DNA of 64,000 nucleotides, from positions 107,252 through 171,251 of the forward strand of contig NZ_JAGLCD010000010.1 of NCBI RefSeq assembly GCF_023146395.1, read 5' to 3'. A program made the translations under genes and the position numbers. Shown one piece after another: positions 15,295-24,227 of this stretch (the stretch's first letter is position 1; each line of letters begins with the position of its first letter). This DNA comes from Aeromicrobium sp. GTDB taxonomy: Bacteria; Actinomycetota; Actinomycetes; Propionibacteriales; Nocardioidaceae. The notes beneath the pieces were generated by a model. That model saw only the letters and a program-made list of their open reading frames with translations, was not told the origin of the DNA and did not search any database.

Positions 15295-15759
15295 TCACGC
15301 GGTGGGGGAGCCCGCTTCGTCGATGGCGGTTCCGTAGGCGTCGACGAAGGCCACGAGGTCGGTGAGGAACCGCTCGCGGCGCTGCTCTGGCACCGCGGTC
15401 AGTGCCTGGCGGACGTAGCCCAGGTGCCGTTCGAATGAGCGGGCAAAGAGTGCGAGGCCGGCCTCGGTGACGACGAGGGGTCGGGCGTGGTGCTCGTCCG
15501 GGTCGGAGCGCGCCAGCAGACCCTCGCCCAGCGCGACATTGACCTGCCGGTTGACCGTGGACTGCTCCAGGCCAAGCTCCTCGGCGATCTGACGCATCGT
15601 GCGGGGCTGTCCGTCGGAGAGCAGCCAGAGCAGTCGGCGGTCGGCCACGCGGACCTCGGCCACGTCCTCGGCCGCGCGCTGGGCCCGCTCCAGCATCGCG
15701 ATCGCGATGATCGCCAGGCCGGCGGGCGTCTCGCGCATGTCGTCGGTGACCCGGGTCAT
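15295..15759 (-). CDS. MarR family transcriptional regulator
   Basis: A 154-residue winged-helix protein. The recognition part is RRLLWLLSDGQPRTMRQIAEELGLEQSTVNRQVNVALGEGLLARSDPDEHHARPLVVTEAG near residues 42-102, with helices on both ends for dimerisation. GAGGAG lies 4 bases before the ATG. It diverges from an MFS drug transporter 90 bases away; the gap contains an 11-base palindrome. The simplest reading is a ligand-released repressor of the transporter and itself. Confidence 0.88.
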   Translation of the reverse strand: MTRVTDDMRETPAGLAIIAIAMLERAQRAAEDVAEVRVADRRLLWLLSDGQPRTMRQIAEELGLEQSTVNRQVNVALGEGLLARSDPDEHHARPLVVTEAGLALFARSFERHLGYVRQALTAVPEQRRERFLTDLVAFVDAYGTAIDEAGSPTA

Positions 15760-15778
15760 AGCGCTCCTCGGTAGTTCT

Positions 15779-15807
15779 TTGACGCAACGATGTGTAGTCT
15801 ACATATC
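15779..15807 (+). promoter_or_regulatory. Promoter region and candidate MarR operator
   Basis: TTGACG (15779-15784) is a -35-like element for the MFS gene. TGTAGTCTACA (15793-15803) is an 11-base palindrome in the spacer/-10 area and is the best candidate for the MarR binding site. The exact -10 is unclear (TACATA or CATATC). Confidence 0.5.
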
Positions 15808-15849
15808 GGCGCAGGTCACCGATGCGCCCAGACTTCCCGAAGGAGCACC

Positions 15850-17322
15850 ATGAGTGCCACCATCTCCGCGCGGCGTGTCTTCTCGCCGTCGGCCGTCATC
15901 GCCGTCCTGTGTCTCGGCAGCCTCTCCGGCGCCCTGATGCAGTCGCTGGTCATCCCGATCCAGAGCGAGCTGCCCCAGCTCCTGAACACCGATGCCAGCA
16001 GCTCGTCGTGGGCCATCACGGCGACGCTCCTCGCCGCGGCGGTCACGATGCCCGTGAGCGGCCGGCTCGCCGACATGTACGGCAAGAAGCGGGTGCTCGT
16101 CGCCTCGGCCGCTGTCCTCGCGGTCGGCTCGCTCGTCGCGGCAATGTCGAGCACCCTCGCGCCGTTCCTGGTCGGTCGCGCCCTGCAGGGCGTCGCGATG
16201 GGCTACATCCCCGTCGCGATCAGCCTCGTGCGGGAGATCGCTCCGAAGGACCGCGCCAACAGCGCCGTGGCCATGGTCAGCGCCACGCTGGGCGTCGGCG
16301 GCGCCCTGGGGCTTCCGCTCTCGGCCTGGATCGCCGACCGCTACTCCTGGCACGGGCTGTTCTGGCTCTCCACCGTGCTCGCTCTGGTGGTCCTCGCCCT
16401 CACGGTCGTGGTCGTGCCGCACGTGTCCGACGGGCACCCCGCGCACCTCGACGTCGTCGGCATCGTCGGGCTTGCCGTGGGCCTCAGCGCGGCCCTGATC
16501 GGAGTCAGCAAGGGCTCGACCTGGGGGTGGGGCGACCCCGAGACGGTCGGCAGCATCCTGGGCGGCGTCCTGGTGCTGCTGGCGTGGGGTGCGTACGAGC
16601 TGCGCCACGGCGACCCGCTCGTCGACCTGCGGATCTCGGCGCGCCGGCCGGTGCTGTTCACGAATCTCGCCGCGGTGCTGATCGGGTTCGGCATGATGGC
16701 GCAGTCGATCGTCATGCCCCAGCTCCTGCAGTTGCCGGAGGCCACGGGCTTCGGCCTGGGCCAGACGATCCTGCAGGCGGGCCTGTGGATGGCCCCCGCC
16801 GGCTTCATGATGATGCTGTTCGCACCGGTGTCGAGCGGGCTGCTGACGGCGATCGGGGCCCGCGTCACGCTGTCGATCGGCGCCGTCGTCGTGAGCCTGG
16901 GCTACGTCGCCTCGCTGCTGCTGATGGGCTCGCCGTGGCAGCTCATGATCGGTGCGATGATCGGCGCCGCCGGGGTCGGCATCGGGTACGCGGCGATGCC
17001 GACCCTGATCCTCGACAACGTCCCGGCGCACGAGGCCGGTTCCGGCGTGGGCGTCAACGCCCTGATGCGCTCGGTCGGCACGACGATCGCCGGGGCCGTG
17101 ATGGCGGCGATCCTCACGAGCCGGACGATCGAGCTGGCCCCGGGCGCCACGGTGCCCAGCGAGGGCGCGTTCCAGCTCTGCTTCGTCGTCGGCGCGGGAG
17201 CCGCGCTCGCCGGGGCGCTCGTGGCCCTGCTGGTGCCGCGGCTGCGGCGCCCGGACCCGGCCGCGCAGCAGCCGGCCGGCGACGACGCGGACGTCGCGCA
17301 GACCGTGCCCGTGGGCGGGTGA
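15850..17322 (+). CDS. MFS transporter, DHA2 (14-helix drug/proton antiporter) type
   Basis: A 490-residue membrane protein with about 14 hydrophobic helices. Motif A appears as SGRLADMYGKKRV near residue 70, and the helix-5 motif of drug antiporters as SATLGVGGALGLPLSAWIAD. This is the EmrB/QacA group that exports drugs or other amphiphiles in exchange for protons. AGGAGCACC directly precedes the ATG. The divergent MarR gene is its probable repressor. Substrate not predictable from sequence. Confidence 0.9.
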   Translation: MSATISARRVFSPSAVIAVLCLGSLSGALMQSLVIPIQSELPQLLNTDASSSSWAITATLLAAAVTMPVSGRLADMYGKKRVLVASAAVLAVGSLVAAMSSTLAPFLVGRALQGVAMGYIPVAISLVREIAPKDRANSAVAMVSATLGVGGALGLPLSAWIADRYSWHGLFWLSTVLALVVLALTVVVVPHVSDGHPAHLDVVGIVGLAVGLSAALIGVSKGSTWGWGDPETVGSILGGVLVLLAWGAYELRHGDPLVDLRISARRPVLFTNLAAVLIGFGMMAQSIVMPQLLQLPEATGFGLGQTILQAGLWMAPAGFMMMLFAPVSSGLLTAIGARVTLSIGAVVVSLGYVASLLLMGSPWQLMIGAMIGAAGVGIGYAAMPTLILDNVPAHEAGSGVGVNALMRSVGTTIAGAVMAAILTSRTIELAPGATVPSEGAFQLCFVVGAGAALAGALVALLVPRLRRPDPAAQQPAGDDADVAQTVPVGG

Positions 17323-17345
17323 TCCGCCGGGCCGTGCGGGTCCTC

Positions 17346-17351
17346 TAGCGT
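17346..17351 (+). promoter_or_regulatory. Leaderless -10 element TAGCGT
   Basis: TAGCGT, six bases before the ATG at 17358, fits a TANNNT -10 with transcription starting at the start codon. Confidence 0.6.
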
Positions 17352-17357
17352 GAGCGC

Positions 17358-18518
17358 ATGACCGCAGCCCACGCCCACGCCGCTCCTGAGTCGCGGCGGC
17401 TGCGGACCATCGCGCTCCTGGTGATCGCCCCGATCGCGGTCCTGACGGTCGTCGCGATGATCTGGCTCTGGCCGTCCGGTGACACTCGGACGTCCGGCGA
17501 GGTCGCGGGCGAGCAGGTCGGCGGGCAGGTCACGGCGATCGACCCGGTCGCGTGCGACGACGGGGTGCCGGCCGAGCCCAACGGGTGCGGCACGGCCGAG
17601 GTCCGGCTCGACGACGGCGGCGGCACGATCGAGGTCGACCTGACCAACGGCAGCGGAGCTCCGGAGATCGCCGAGGGCGACTCCGTCGTCGTGCTGGTCA
17701 GCGACACCCCGGACGGTGACGTCTCCTCGATCGTCGACCACGAGCGAGGCACCCAGCTGTGGGTCCTCGTGGCCGCGTCGGCGCTCGCCCTGGTCGCCTT
17801 CGGCCGGTGGCGCGGCCTGACCGCCCTCGCCGGGCTCGTCGTGACGTTCGCGATCCTGTTCTGGTTCATCGTGCCGGCGATCCTGGACGGGGAGTCGCCG
17901 CTGCTCGTCGCCCTCGTCGGCTCCGCCGCGATCATGCTGTCGGTCCTGTACCTGACCCACGGATTCACCCTGACGACCACGGTCGCGCTGCTCGGCACCG
18001 TGGCGAGCTTCGTGCTGACCGGGCTGCTCGCGTACCTCGCGGTGGCCGCCCTGCACCTCACGGGCGTCACCGACGACCTGTCGATGGCGGTCGAGACGAC
18101 CTACGGCATCGACGCGCGGGGCCTGCTGCTCGCGGGCATCGTGATCGGCTCGCTCGGCGTGCTGGACGACATCACGGTCACGCAGGCGGCCACGGTGGGC
18201 GAGCTCGCCCGTGCCAACCCGGGCTACGGGTCCCGCCAGCTCTACGGGTCGGCGAACCGGGTCGGACGAGCCCACATCGCCTCCGTCGTGAACACGATCA
18301 TCCTCGCGTACGCCGGCTCGTCGCTGCCGGTCCTCGTGCTGGTCGCGGCCGACGCCGGCTCGCTCGGCGCGGCCGTGACCGACCAGTTCCTCGCCCAGGA
18401 GATCGTGCGGAGCCTCGTCGCTACGCTGGGGCTCGTCGCCGCCGTGCCGATCACGACCGGACTGGCGGCCCTGGCGTTGAGCCGGGTCGAGGAGGCGCCA
18501 GCCGCGGGTCAGGACTGA
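17358..18518 (+). CDS. YibE/F family membrane protein
   Basis: A 386-residue protein. One N-terminal membrane helix (TIALLVIAPIAVLTVVAMIW) precedes an external beta-rich domain at about 40-130 with a Cys pair (ACDDGVPAEPNGC). About seven membrane helices follow, including the family's LGVLDDITVTQAATVGEL motif near 275 and a final GLVAAVPITTGLAAL. The YibE/F family is widespread but uncharacterised; transport is suspected. No ribosome site is seen, consistent with the leaderless -10 at 17346. Confidence 0.87.
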   Translation: MTAAHAHAAPESRRLRTIALLVIAPIAVLTVVAMIWLWPSGDTRTSGEVAGEQVGGQVTAIDPVACDDGVPAEPNGCGTAEVRLDDGGGTIEVDLTNGSGAPEIAEGDSVVVLVSDTPDGDVSSIVDHERGTQLWVLVAASALALVAFGRWRGLTALAGLVVTFAILFWFIVPAILDGESPLLVALVGSAAIMLSVLYLTHGFTLTTTVALLGTVASFVLTGLLAYLAVAALHLTGVTDDLSMAVETTYGIDARGLLLAGIVIGSLGVLDDITVTQAATVGELARANPGYGSRQLYGSANRVGRAHIASVVNTIILAYAGSSLPVLVLVAADAGSLGAAVTDQFLAQEIVRSLVATLGLVAAVPITTGLAALALSRVEEAPAAGQD

Positions 18519-18555
18519 GCGGGCGCGGACGAGTGGCGCGCTCAGGTGGCGTGGT

Positions 18556-18561
18556 TAGCGT
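18556..18561 (+). promoter_or_regulatory. Leaderless -10 element TAGCGT
   Basis: TAGCGT six bases before the ATG at 18568, the same layout as at 17346 and 21963. Confidence 0.6.
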
Positions 18562-18567
18562 GGAGGC

Positions 18568-19239
18568 ATGACCTCTCGCCACGCCCTGCTCGTCCTGACC
18601 AGCCACGACGACCTGGGAGGCGTCCGCAAGACCGGCTACTTCGTCGGTGAGGCGGCGCATCCGTGGAAGGTGTTCAGCGACGCCGGATGGACGGTCGACA
18701 TCGTCTCGATCGCCGGCGGCGTCCCGCCGGAGGACGGGCGCGACGAGGACGACCCCGTGCAGGTCGAGTTCCTCCAGGACGACGCGGTCGCGCGGCAGCT
18801 CGCCGGCACCAAGCGGCTCTCGGAGGTCAGCGCGACCGACTACGACACCGTCTACTTCGTGGGCGGGCACGGCACGATGTGGGACTTCCCGACCGATCCG
18901 AGCGTGGCGGCCGTCGCCCGCACGATCTACGAGAACGACGGCGTCGTCGCCGCCGTGTGCCACGGACCCGCCGCGCTCGTGGGCATCACCCTGGGCAGCG
19001 GTCGACCGATCGTCGCGGGCAAGAAGGTCGCCGCCTTCACGAATGCCGAGGAGGAGGCCGCGGGTCTGACCGACGCGGTGCCGTTCCTGCTCGAGACCAG
19101 GCTGACCGAGCTCGGTGCCACCGTCGAGACCGGCCCGAACTTCACCGAGAACGTCGTGGTCGACGGGCGCCTGGTCACGGGCCAGAACCCGCAGTCGGCC
19201 GCCGGAGTGGCCCGCGAGGTGCTGGAGGTCCTGCACTAG
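18568..19239 (+). CDS. DJ-1/PfpI superfamily protein, Hsp31-like
   Basis: A 223-residue protein of the class I glutamine amidotransferase fold. Motifs: GEAAHPWKVFSDAGW (the conserved Glu-helix near residues 27-41), TVYFVGGHGTMWDFP (near 92), and the nucleophile elbow AAVCHGPAALVGI with Cys near 131. Length and GGHG...W-D-F-P resemble the Hsp31/YLxxF chaperone-glyoxalase group that removes methylglyoxal. It is the second such protein in the window, but of a different subfamily from the one at 10584. A leaderless promoter sets the start. Confidence 0.88.
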   Translation: MTSRHALLVLTSHDDLGGVRKTGYFVGEAAHPWKVFSDAGWTVDIVSIAGGVPPEDGRDEDDPVQVEFLQDDAVARQLAGTKRLSEVSATDYDTVYFVGGHGTMWDFPTDPSVAAVARTIYENDGVVAAVCHGPAALVGITLGSGRPIVAGKKVAAFTNAEEEAAGLTDAVPFLLETRLTELGATVETGPNFTENVVVDGRLVTGQNPQSAAGVAREVLEVLH

Positions 19240-19272
19240 GAGGTCCGTGGCTGCGTCCTCGCACGGGGTCCT

Positions 19273-19278
19273 TAGGCT
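19273..19278 (+). promoter_or_regulatory. Leaderless -10 element TAGGCT
   Basis: TAGGCT seven bases before the ATG at 19286. Confidence 0.6.
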
Positions 19279-19285
19279 CGGACAC

Positions 19286-20122
19286 ATGACGTCCTCCCAC
19301 CCCCGCCTCGTCGATCCCTCGTGGCTGAGCGAGCACCTGGGCGACCCCTCGATCCGCATCGTCGACGCGACCGTGCACCTGCGGTTCGACGAGGACGGGG
19401 CTCACACCGAGTCCGGCCGTGAGACCTACCAGGCGGCGCACGTGCCCGGCGCGACGTTCGCCGACCAGCTCCTCGACCTGACCGAGCACGACGGTGAAGC
19501 GCCGTTCGCGGCGGCGAGGTCGGAGCACTTCGCCGAGGTCATGGGCGGGCTCGGCATCGGCAACGAGCACACGGTCGTGGTCTACGACCACGTCAACGGC
19601 ATCTGGGCGACCCGCCTGTGGTGGCAGCTCGGTCTGGAGGGGCACGACGACGTCGTGGTGCTCGACGGCGGGCTCCGGGCGTGGCAGGACGCCGGGCACC
19701 CGGTCGCCACCGGGGGAGCCGTGTACCCCGCCACGACCTTCACCCCGCACCGCCGGGCCCAGCGTGCGGTCTCGACTGCCGACGTCGAGGCCGCGACCCA
19801 GGACCCGTCGGTGCTGCTGATCAACTCGCTCGCCCGGGGGTCCTTCGCCGAGGCCCGCATCCCGGGCAGCGTCAACGTCCCCTTCGACGAGCTCGTCGAC
19901 GAGCAGGGGCGGCTGCGCGGCGCCGACGAGCTGCGACCGCTCTTCGATTCCGTCGGTGCTCTCGATCCGACCGTCTCGCCGGTGACGTACTGCGGGGGCG
20001 GCATCGCGGCCACCGCCGTCGCCTTCGCGCTGCAGGGCCTCGGTCGTGGCGACGTCGCGATCTACGACGGCTCCATGACGGCGTGGACGTCTGACGCGTC
20101 GCGACCGCTCGAGCGGGGCTGA
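19286..20122 (+). CDS. Sulfurtransferase with tandem rhodanese domains
   Basis: A 278-residue thiosulfate or 3-mercaptopyruvate sulfurtransferase. The inactive N-terminal rhodanese domain covers about 8-140 (IRIVDATVHLRFDEDG, VVVYDHVNGIWATRLWW without a Cys). The active domain covers 160-275, with SPVTYCGGGIAATAVAFAL holding the persulfide Cys near residue 234. The loop CGGGIA differs from the CRxGxxS/T loop of classic thiosulfate sulfurtransferases and is closer to the mercaptopyruvate type. Expressed alone from a leaderless promoter; its end is 2 bases from a convergent gene. Confidence 0.9.
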   Translation: MTSSHPRLVDPSWLSEHLGDPSIRIVDATVHLRFDEDGAHTESGRETYQAAHVPGATFADQLLDLTEHDGEAPFAAARSEHFAEVMGGLGIGNEHTVVVYDHVNGIWATRLWWQLGLEGHDDVVVLDGGLRAWQDAGHPVATGGAVYPATTFTPHRRAQRAVSTADVEAATQDPSVLLINSLARGSFAEARIPGSVNVPFDELVDEQGRLRGADELRPLFDSVGALDPTVSPVTYCGGGIAATAVAFALQGLGRGDVAIYDGSMTAWTSDASRPLERG

Positions 20123-20124
20123 GC

Positions 20125-20991
20125 TCAGCCCCGCATGAACTCCGCGATGAGGCGTACCGCGCGCCGGGCCTCGGGCGTGAACGTCGCCGCGGGGTAGACG
20201 TGGAACCCGCTCGGCTCGACGCGGAAGCTCAGGTCGACACCCGCGTCGAGGGCCCGTTCGCAGAACTTCAGGGTGTCGGCCAGCAGCACGTCGTGCCCGC
20301 CCTGCAGGACGAGCGTGCGGGGGAGCCCGGCCGGGTCGGCGAAGATCGGGCTCACCCGGGGGTCGGTGACCTCCCGCGGGCCGGCCCACTGTCGACCGGC
20401 CCAGGCGGCACCGGGGATGTCGAGCATCGGATCGACCTCGACCAGGCCCGGGGCGACGGGATTGGACGCTGACGGGTCGAGCCACGGCGCGATCAGCACG
20501 AGCCCGTCGACCTGCTGGCCGTGCAGGGCCAGGCTCACCGAGAGGCCGCCGCCGGCGGAGTCGCCGCCGAGGTAGACCGGTCGCCCTGCAGCGCGCTGCC
20601 GCACCGCCTCGAGCACGGGCGGCACGAAGGCGAACGCGTCGTCGACCGTGTGCTCCGGCGCCAGGCCGTACAGGGGCACCGTGACGGTCGCGCCGGTGCG
20701 CGCGACGACCTTGCCGAGGAACGCCCAGTGTGCGGGGATGATCGCGCCCACGTAGGCGCCCCCGTGCAGGTAGACGAGCTCGGTGCCGGAACCCTGCGTC
20801 CGCGGGGTCAGCGTGATGACGGGGAACCCGCCGACGGTCTCGGTCGTGACGTCGCACGTGCTGCGCAGACGTCGCGACACCTCGGCCGGACCCTCGCGCT
20901 CGGCGACGCGCTTCTGGGCCGACTCCACCGAGGTCAGGGTCTTGGGCCGCCGCGCGAGGACGGCGCGGACGAGGGACATGCTCAGTGACAT
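20125..20991 (-). CDS. Alpha/beta hydrolase, HSL (hormone-sensitive lipase) family
   Basis: A 288-residue esterase. The oxyanion motif is VYLHGGAYVGAIIPAHW near residue 75 (HGG type), the nucleophile elbow GGDSAGGGLSV with Ser near 148, the acid Asp in LQGGHDVLLAD near 233, and the catalytic His in EPSGFHVYP near 262. This is the short-chain ester or lipid-ester hydrolase group. The start is set by a leaderless promoter, TAGCCT, whose first three bases are the stop codon of the upstream AEC transporter gene. Confidence 0.9.
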   Translation of the reverse strand: MSLSMSLVRAVLARRPKTLTSVESAQKRVAEREGPAEVSRRLRSTCDVTTETVGGFPVITLTPRTQGSGTELVYLHGGAYVGAIIPAHWAFLGKVVARTGATVTVPLYGLAPEHTVDDAFAFVPPVLEAVRQRAAGRPVYLGGDSAGGGLSVSLALHGQQVDGLVLIAPWLDPSASNPVAPGLVEVDPMLDIPGAAWAGRQWAGPREVTDPRVSPIFADPAGLPRTLVLQGGHDVLLADTLKFCERALDAGVDLSFRVEPSGFHVYPAATFTPEARRAVRLIAEFMRG

Positions 20992-20997
20992 GCCGTA

Positions 20998-21003
20998 AGG
21001 CTA
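20998..21003 (-). promoter_or_regulatory. Leaderless -10 TAGCCT overlapping a stop codon
   Basis: On the minus strand TAGCCT lies six bases before the ATG at 20991. Its TAG is the stop codon of the AEC transporter gene, so the promoter sits in the end of the neighbouring gene. Confidence 0.6.
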
Positions 21004-21936
21004 GGCGAGGAGAGCGGCCACGATCGCGACGGCGGGGACCGACAGGATCGTCGAGGCGAAGATCGCGTCGCGCGCCAGCACAGTGGACCGCTCGTACCGG
21101 CTGGCGATGACGAAGATGTTCTGCGCCGTCGGCAGGGCCGCGATCACGGTGACCGCGAGCAGCTCGGCGCCGTCCAGGTCGAGGGCGTAGCGGGCGACGG
21201 CGAAAGCCACGAGGGGTTGGACGACCATCTTGAGCGTCACGATGGTCCACAGGAGCCGCGGCCGCCCCCCGGTGCCGGGCCGCGGGCCGAGTCGCAGGGA
21301 GATCCCGTAGGCGATCAGCATGCCCGGCACGGCCATGCCGCCGACCAGCTCGAGCGGGTCGTGGACGACCCGGGGCAGCGGGGTCGAGGTGACCGACAGC
21401 AGGACGCCGACGATCGAGCCGACGGTCAGCGGGTTGCGCAACGGGCGGGACGCGATCTGCCAGGGCGACAGACGCCGCTCGGCGACGGCCGAGTCGAGGA
21501 TCGTCAGGGCGAGGGGTTGGAGCACGAGCATCTGGAGCAGGAGCGCCGGGGCCACGAGGGCCGCGTCACCGAGGACGTAGGCCGCGATGGGCAGGCCGAG
21601 GTTCCCGGCGTTGACGTACGACGCGGACAGCGCGCCGACGACCGTGTCGGCGAGGTCCTGCCGGAACGCGAAGCGGGCCAGCAGCACGTAGACCGTCACG
21701 ACGACCAGGACCGCGGCCACCGTGGCGATCAGGTTGGCCGAGAGCACCGTCGTGACGTCGGCCTCGGACAGCACCGTGACCAGGAGCGCCGGGCTCGCGA
21801 CGTAGAACGCGAGCTTCGACAGCATCTGCTGCGCCGCGAGGTCGAACAGGCCGATCCGGGCCAGGCCCCATCCGAGGGTGATGACGGCGATGATCGTCGC
21901 GAACCCCTCGACCACACCCGTCACTCGCCCCATCAT
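21001..21936 (-). CDS. AEC (auxin efflux carrier) family transporter
   Basis: A 311-residue membrane protein with about ten helices in two repeats of five. It has the family features GWGLARIGLF near the N-terminus, LSKLAFYVASPALLVTVL in helix 2, SASYVNAGNLGLPIAAYVLG in helix 4, and IAALPTAQNIFVIASRY near 275 in the second repeat. AEC members export or import organic acids such as malate or malonate and auxin-like compounds. Two adjacent ATG codons start the gene; the first is used here. It diverges from a hydroxyacid dehydrogenase 38 bases away, which may act on a related organic acid. Confidence 0.9.
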   Translation of the reverse strand: MMGRVTGVVEGFATIIAVITLGWGLARIGLFDLAAQQMLSKLAFYVASPALLVTVLSEADVTTVLSANLIATVAAVLVVVTVYVLLARFAFRQDLADTVVGALSASYVNAGNLGLPIAAYVLGDAALVAPALLLQMLVLQPLALTILDSAVAERRLSPWQIASRPLRNPLTVGSIVGVLLSVTSTPLPRVVHDPLELVGGMAVPGMLIAYGISLRLGPRPGTGGRPRLLWTIVTLKMVVQPLVAFAVARYALDLDGAELLAVTVIAALPTAQNIFVIASRYERSTVLARDAIFASTILSVPAVAIVAALLA

Positions 21937-21962
21937 CGCGCATGGGTTGCGGCCGCGATTGC

Positions 21963-21968
21963 TAGCGT
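21963..21968 (+). promoter_or_regulatory. Leaderless -10 element TAGCGT
   Basis: TAGCGT six bases before the ATG at 21975. Confidence 0.62.
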
Positions 21969-21974
21969 CGCGTC

Positions 21975-22871
21975 ATGACCTCGCCCGTGCTGATCGCCGC
22001 CCCGCTGCAGTCCGATCTGGTCGCCGAGCTCGAGCGCCGCCACGGTGCGGTCACGCAGCCGGGGCCGGGGATCACGGTCGCGGTCACGACCTCGCGCGAC
22101 GGGCTCTCGGCCGAGCAGATCGCCGCACTGCCCGACCTGCGGGCCATCGTCAGCTTCGGGGTGGGCTACGACTCGATCGACCTCGACGCCGTCGAGGCGC
22201 GCGGCATCGTGGTCAGCACGACCCCGGACGTCCTGACCGACGCGGTCGCCGATCTCGCCGTGGGGCTGCTGATCGACGCGGTGCGCCGGATCAGTGCGGC
22301 GGACCGCTACGTGCGAGACGGCGCGTGGATCACACAGGGCACGTACCCCCTGACAGGTCACGTGACGGGCCGCAAGGTCGGCGTCGTCGGCCTCGGCCGG
22401 ATCGGCCGGGCGATCGCCGAGCGTCTGACCGCGTTCCGGTGCGAGATCGGGTACCACAACCGGCGCGAGGCCGAGGTCGCGTACCCGTGGTTCCCCTCGG
22501 TCACCGAGCTGGCGGACTGGGCCGACGTCCTCGTGCTGGCCGCGCCCGGCGGCGGCGCGCCGCTCGTGGGCGCTCCCGAGCTCGAGGCGCTCGGCGCGGA
22601 CGGACACCTGATCAACATCGGCCGTGGCAGCCTGGTCGACGAGCCTGCCCTGGTGGCGGCGCTGACCTCCGGCACGATCGCCGGCGCCGGTCTCGACGTG
22701 TTCGCCGACGAGCCGCACGTACCGCCGGAGCTGCAGGCGCTCGACTCGGTCGTGCTCGCTCCGCACGTCGGCTCGGCCACCCGTGAGACCCGGCGGGACA
22801 TGGCCGACCTGGTGCTCGCGAACGTCGCGTCGTTCCTCGAGCGCGGCGTGCTCGTGACGCCGCTCTCGTAG
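21975..22871 (+). CDS. D-2-hydroxyacid dehydrogenase (hydroxypyruvate/glyoxylate reductase-like)
   Basis: A 298-residue NAD(P)-dependent enzyme. The Rossmann motif VGVVGLGRIGRAIAERL lies near residues 136-152. The catalytic Arg is in LINIGRGSLVDEPALVAAL (near 217), the Glu in LDVFADEPHVPPEL (near 247), and the His in VVLAPHVGSATRETR (near 268). This set reduces 2-keto acids such as glyoxylate, hydroxypyruvate or hydroxyphenylpyruvate. It is leaderless and diverges from an organic-acid transporter; the next gene's promoter overlaps its stop codon. Confidence 0.92.
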   Translation: MTSPVLIAAPLQSDLVAELERRHGAVTQPGPGITVAVTTSRDGLSAEQIAALPDLRAIVSFGVGYDSIDLDAVEARGIVVSTTPDVLTDAVADLAVGLLIDAVRRISAADRYVRDGAWITQGTYPLTGHVTGRKVGVVGLGRIGRAIAERLTAFRCEIGYHNRREAEVAYPWFPSVTELADWADVLVLAAPGGGAPLVGAPELEALGADGHLINIGRGSLVDEPALVAALTSGTIAGAGLDVFADEPHVPPELQALDSVVLAPHVGSATRETRRDMADLVLANVASFLERGVLVTPLS

Positions 22872-22874
22872 TCT
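22869..22874 (+). promoter_or_regulatory. Leaderless -10 TAGTCT overlapping a stop codon
   Basis: TAGTCT begins with the TAG stop of the dehydrogenase gene and lies six bases before the GTG at 22881. Confidence 0.6.
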
Positions 22875-22880
22875 GAGCCG

Positions 22881-23741
22881 GTGCTCGAGGGGACGGGAGG
22901 CGACGCGACCTCCCTGGAGCGACGCCTGCTGCGCTGGGCGCGCTCGCGGCTCGAGGGCGCCCCGACGACCGGGTGGCGGGGGTACGGCGTCGAGCTGCTC
23001 GTCTTCGGGGTCAAGCAGGCCTGGGCCTGCGTGTTCGGGGCCCTGCTGCTGCTCGTGCTCGTCGTCACGGCGTTGACCTGGCCCGAGGACGCGGCGCTCC
23101 ACCGCAACGACCTGCTGGTGCTTCTGGCCGTCGCGATCCAGGTCTTCATGGTGCTGGGCCGCCTCGAGACCGGCCGCGAGCTCTGGGTCGTCGTGCTGTT
23201 CCACGTCGCGGGCACCGGGATGGAGCTGTTCAAGACCTCCGTCGGGTCGTGGAGCTACGAGCCGGGCGGGGTGCTGCACCTCGGATCGGTCCCGCTCTAC
23301 AGCGGCTTCATGTACGCCGCGGTCGGCTCCTACCTCGTGCGCGTCATGCGCCTGTTCGACCTGCGCTTCGACCGGTACCCGCGGCTCTGGGCGACGACGC
23401 TGGTCGCGCTCGGGATCTACGTCAACTTCTTCACGCACCACTACGTGGTCGACGCGCGCTACGTGCTGCTCGCCGCGGTCGTCGTGCTGTGGGGGCGGTG
23501 CACGATGCACTTCCGGGTGCACCGCCACGTGCTGCGGATGCCGGTCGTCGTGGCGTTCGGGCTCGTGGCGTTCTTCATCTGGATCGCCGAGAACGTCGCC
23601 ACGGCGGCCGGTGCGTGGTTCTACCCGAGCCAGCTCGACGGCTGGGAGCTGGTGCCGCTCACGAAGTTCGTGTCGTGGTTCCTGCTCATGATCGTCTCGG
23701 TCGTGCTCGTGACGTTCGTCTACCGCCCGCGACCGCCGTAG
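22881..23741 (+). CDS. DUF817 family integral membrane protein
   Basis: A 286-residue membrane protein with about eight hydrophobic helices and conserved polar patches: [21 protein letters not shown] near 40-60, [24 protein letters not shown] near 115-138, [35 protein letters not shown], and [16 protein letters not shown]. These are diagnostic of DUF817. The buried His, Glu and Asp residues suggest an enzyme or ion-binding role, but none is established. GTG start from the leaderless promoter at 22869. The last 22 bases overlap the end of the convergent soxR gene. Confidence 0.87.
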   Translation: MLEGTGGDATSLERRLLRWARSRLEGAPTTGWRGYGVELLVFGVKQAWACVFGALLLLVLVVTALTWPEDAALHRNDLLVLLAVAIQVFMVLGRLETGRELWVVVLFHVAGTGMELFKTSVGSWSYEPGGVLHLGSVPLYSGFMYAAVGSYLVRVMRLFDLRFDRYPRLWATTLVALGIYVNFFTHHYVVDARYVLLAAVVVLWGRCTMHFRVHRHVLRMPVVVAFGLVAFFIWIAENVATAAGAWFYPSQLDGWELVPLTKFVSWFLLMIVSVVLVTFVYRPRPP

Positions 23742-24190
23742 GCCTGACCGCGGTCGAGACGGATCGCTCCGGTGCCACGCCCGGCCAGGACGTCGTCGGG
23801 GTTGTAGAGCGTGCACGAGCGCAGCGACAGGCAGCCGCACCCGATGCAGCCGTCGAGGTCGTCGCGCAGCGACTCGAGCCGGCTGATGCGGGCATCGAGC
23901 TCGGTGCGCCACGTGCGCGAGAGCCGGGCCCAGTCCTGCTTGGTCGGCGTGCGGCCCTCGGGCAGGGTCGCGAGCGAGGCGGCGATGTCGGCGAGCGGGA
24001 TGCCGACGCGCTGCGACACCCGGATGAAGCCGATGCGGCGCAGGACGTCGCGGCGGTACCGGCGCTGGTTGCCGGCCGTGCGCTCGCTCTCGATGAGTCC
24101 GTTGCGCTCGTAGAAGTGCAGGGCGGAGATCGCCACGCCCGAACGGGTCGCGACCTCGCCTGGGGTCAGCAGGTGGCGTGTCGACGTCAT
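23720..24190 (-). CDS. soxR: Redox-sensitive MerR-family activator SoxR
   Basis: A 156-residue MerR-type protein: [45 protein letters not shown] is the winged helix-turn-helix with the SoxR-specific ALHFYE motif, followed by a dimerisation helix. The [2Fe-2S] cluster motif [12 protein letters not shown] lies near residues 119-130 and is exact for SoxR. Oxidation of the cluster by redox-cycling compounds makes it activate transcription. A perfect SoxR box starts four bases upstream of the start codon. In actinobacteria SoxR targets are exporters and oxidoreductases, and the divergent MFS gene fits. Confidence 0.94.
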   Translation of the reverse strand: MTSTRHLLTPGEVATRSGVAISALHFYERNGLIESERTAGNQRRYRRDVLRRIGFIRVSQRVGIPLADIAASLATLPEGRTPTKQDWARLSRTWRTELDARISRLESLRDDLDGCIGCGCLSLRSCTLYNPDDVLAGRGTGAIRLDRGQAYGGRGR

Positions 24191-24221
24191 TTGACCTCAA
24201 CTTTAGTTGAGGTTGTTCGAT
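24191..24221 (+). promoter_or_regulatory. SoxR box inside a long-spacer promoter
   Basis: ACCTCAACTTTAGTTGAGGT (24194-24213) is a perfect dyad with 9-bp arms, close to the enterobacterial SoxR box CCTCAAGTTAACTTGAGG. It sits between TTGACC (-35, 24191-24196) and TTCGAT (-10, 24216-24221), a 19-base spacer typical of MerR/SoxR-activated promoters. Confidence 0.9.
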
Positions 24222-24227
24222 CGGTCC

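Noticed and set aside
15285..15315. GCGGGCT...AGCCCGC as a terminator between the small stress gene and marR
   Set aside because: Seven-bp stem with a 17-base loop that overlaps marR coding sequence; too weak to list as a feature.
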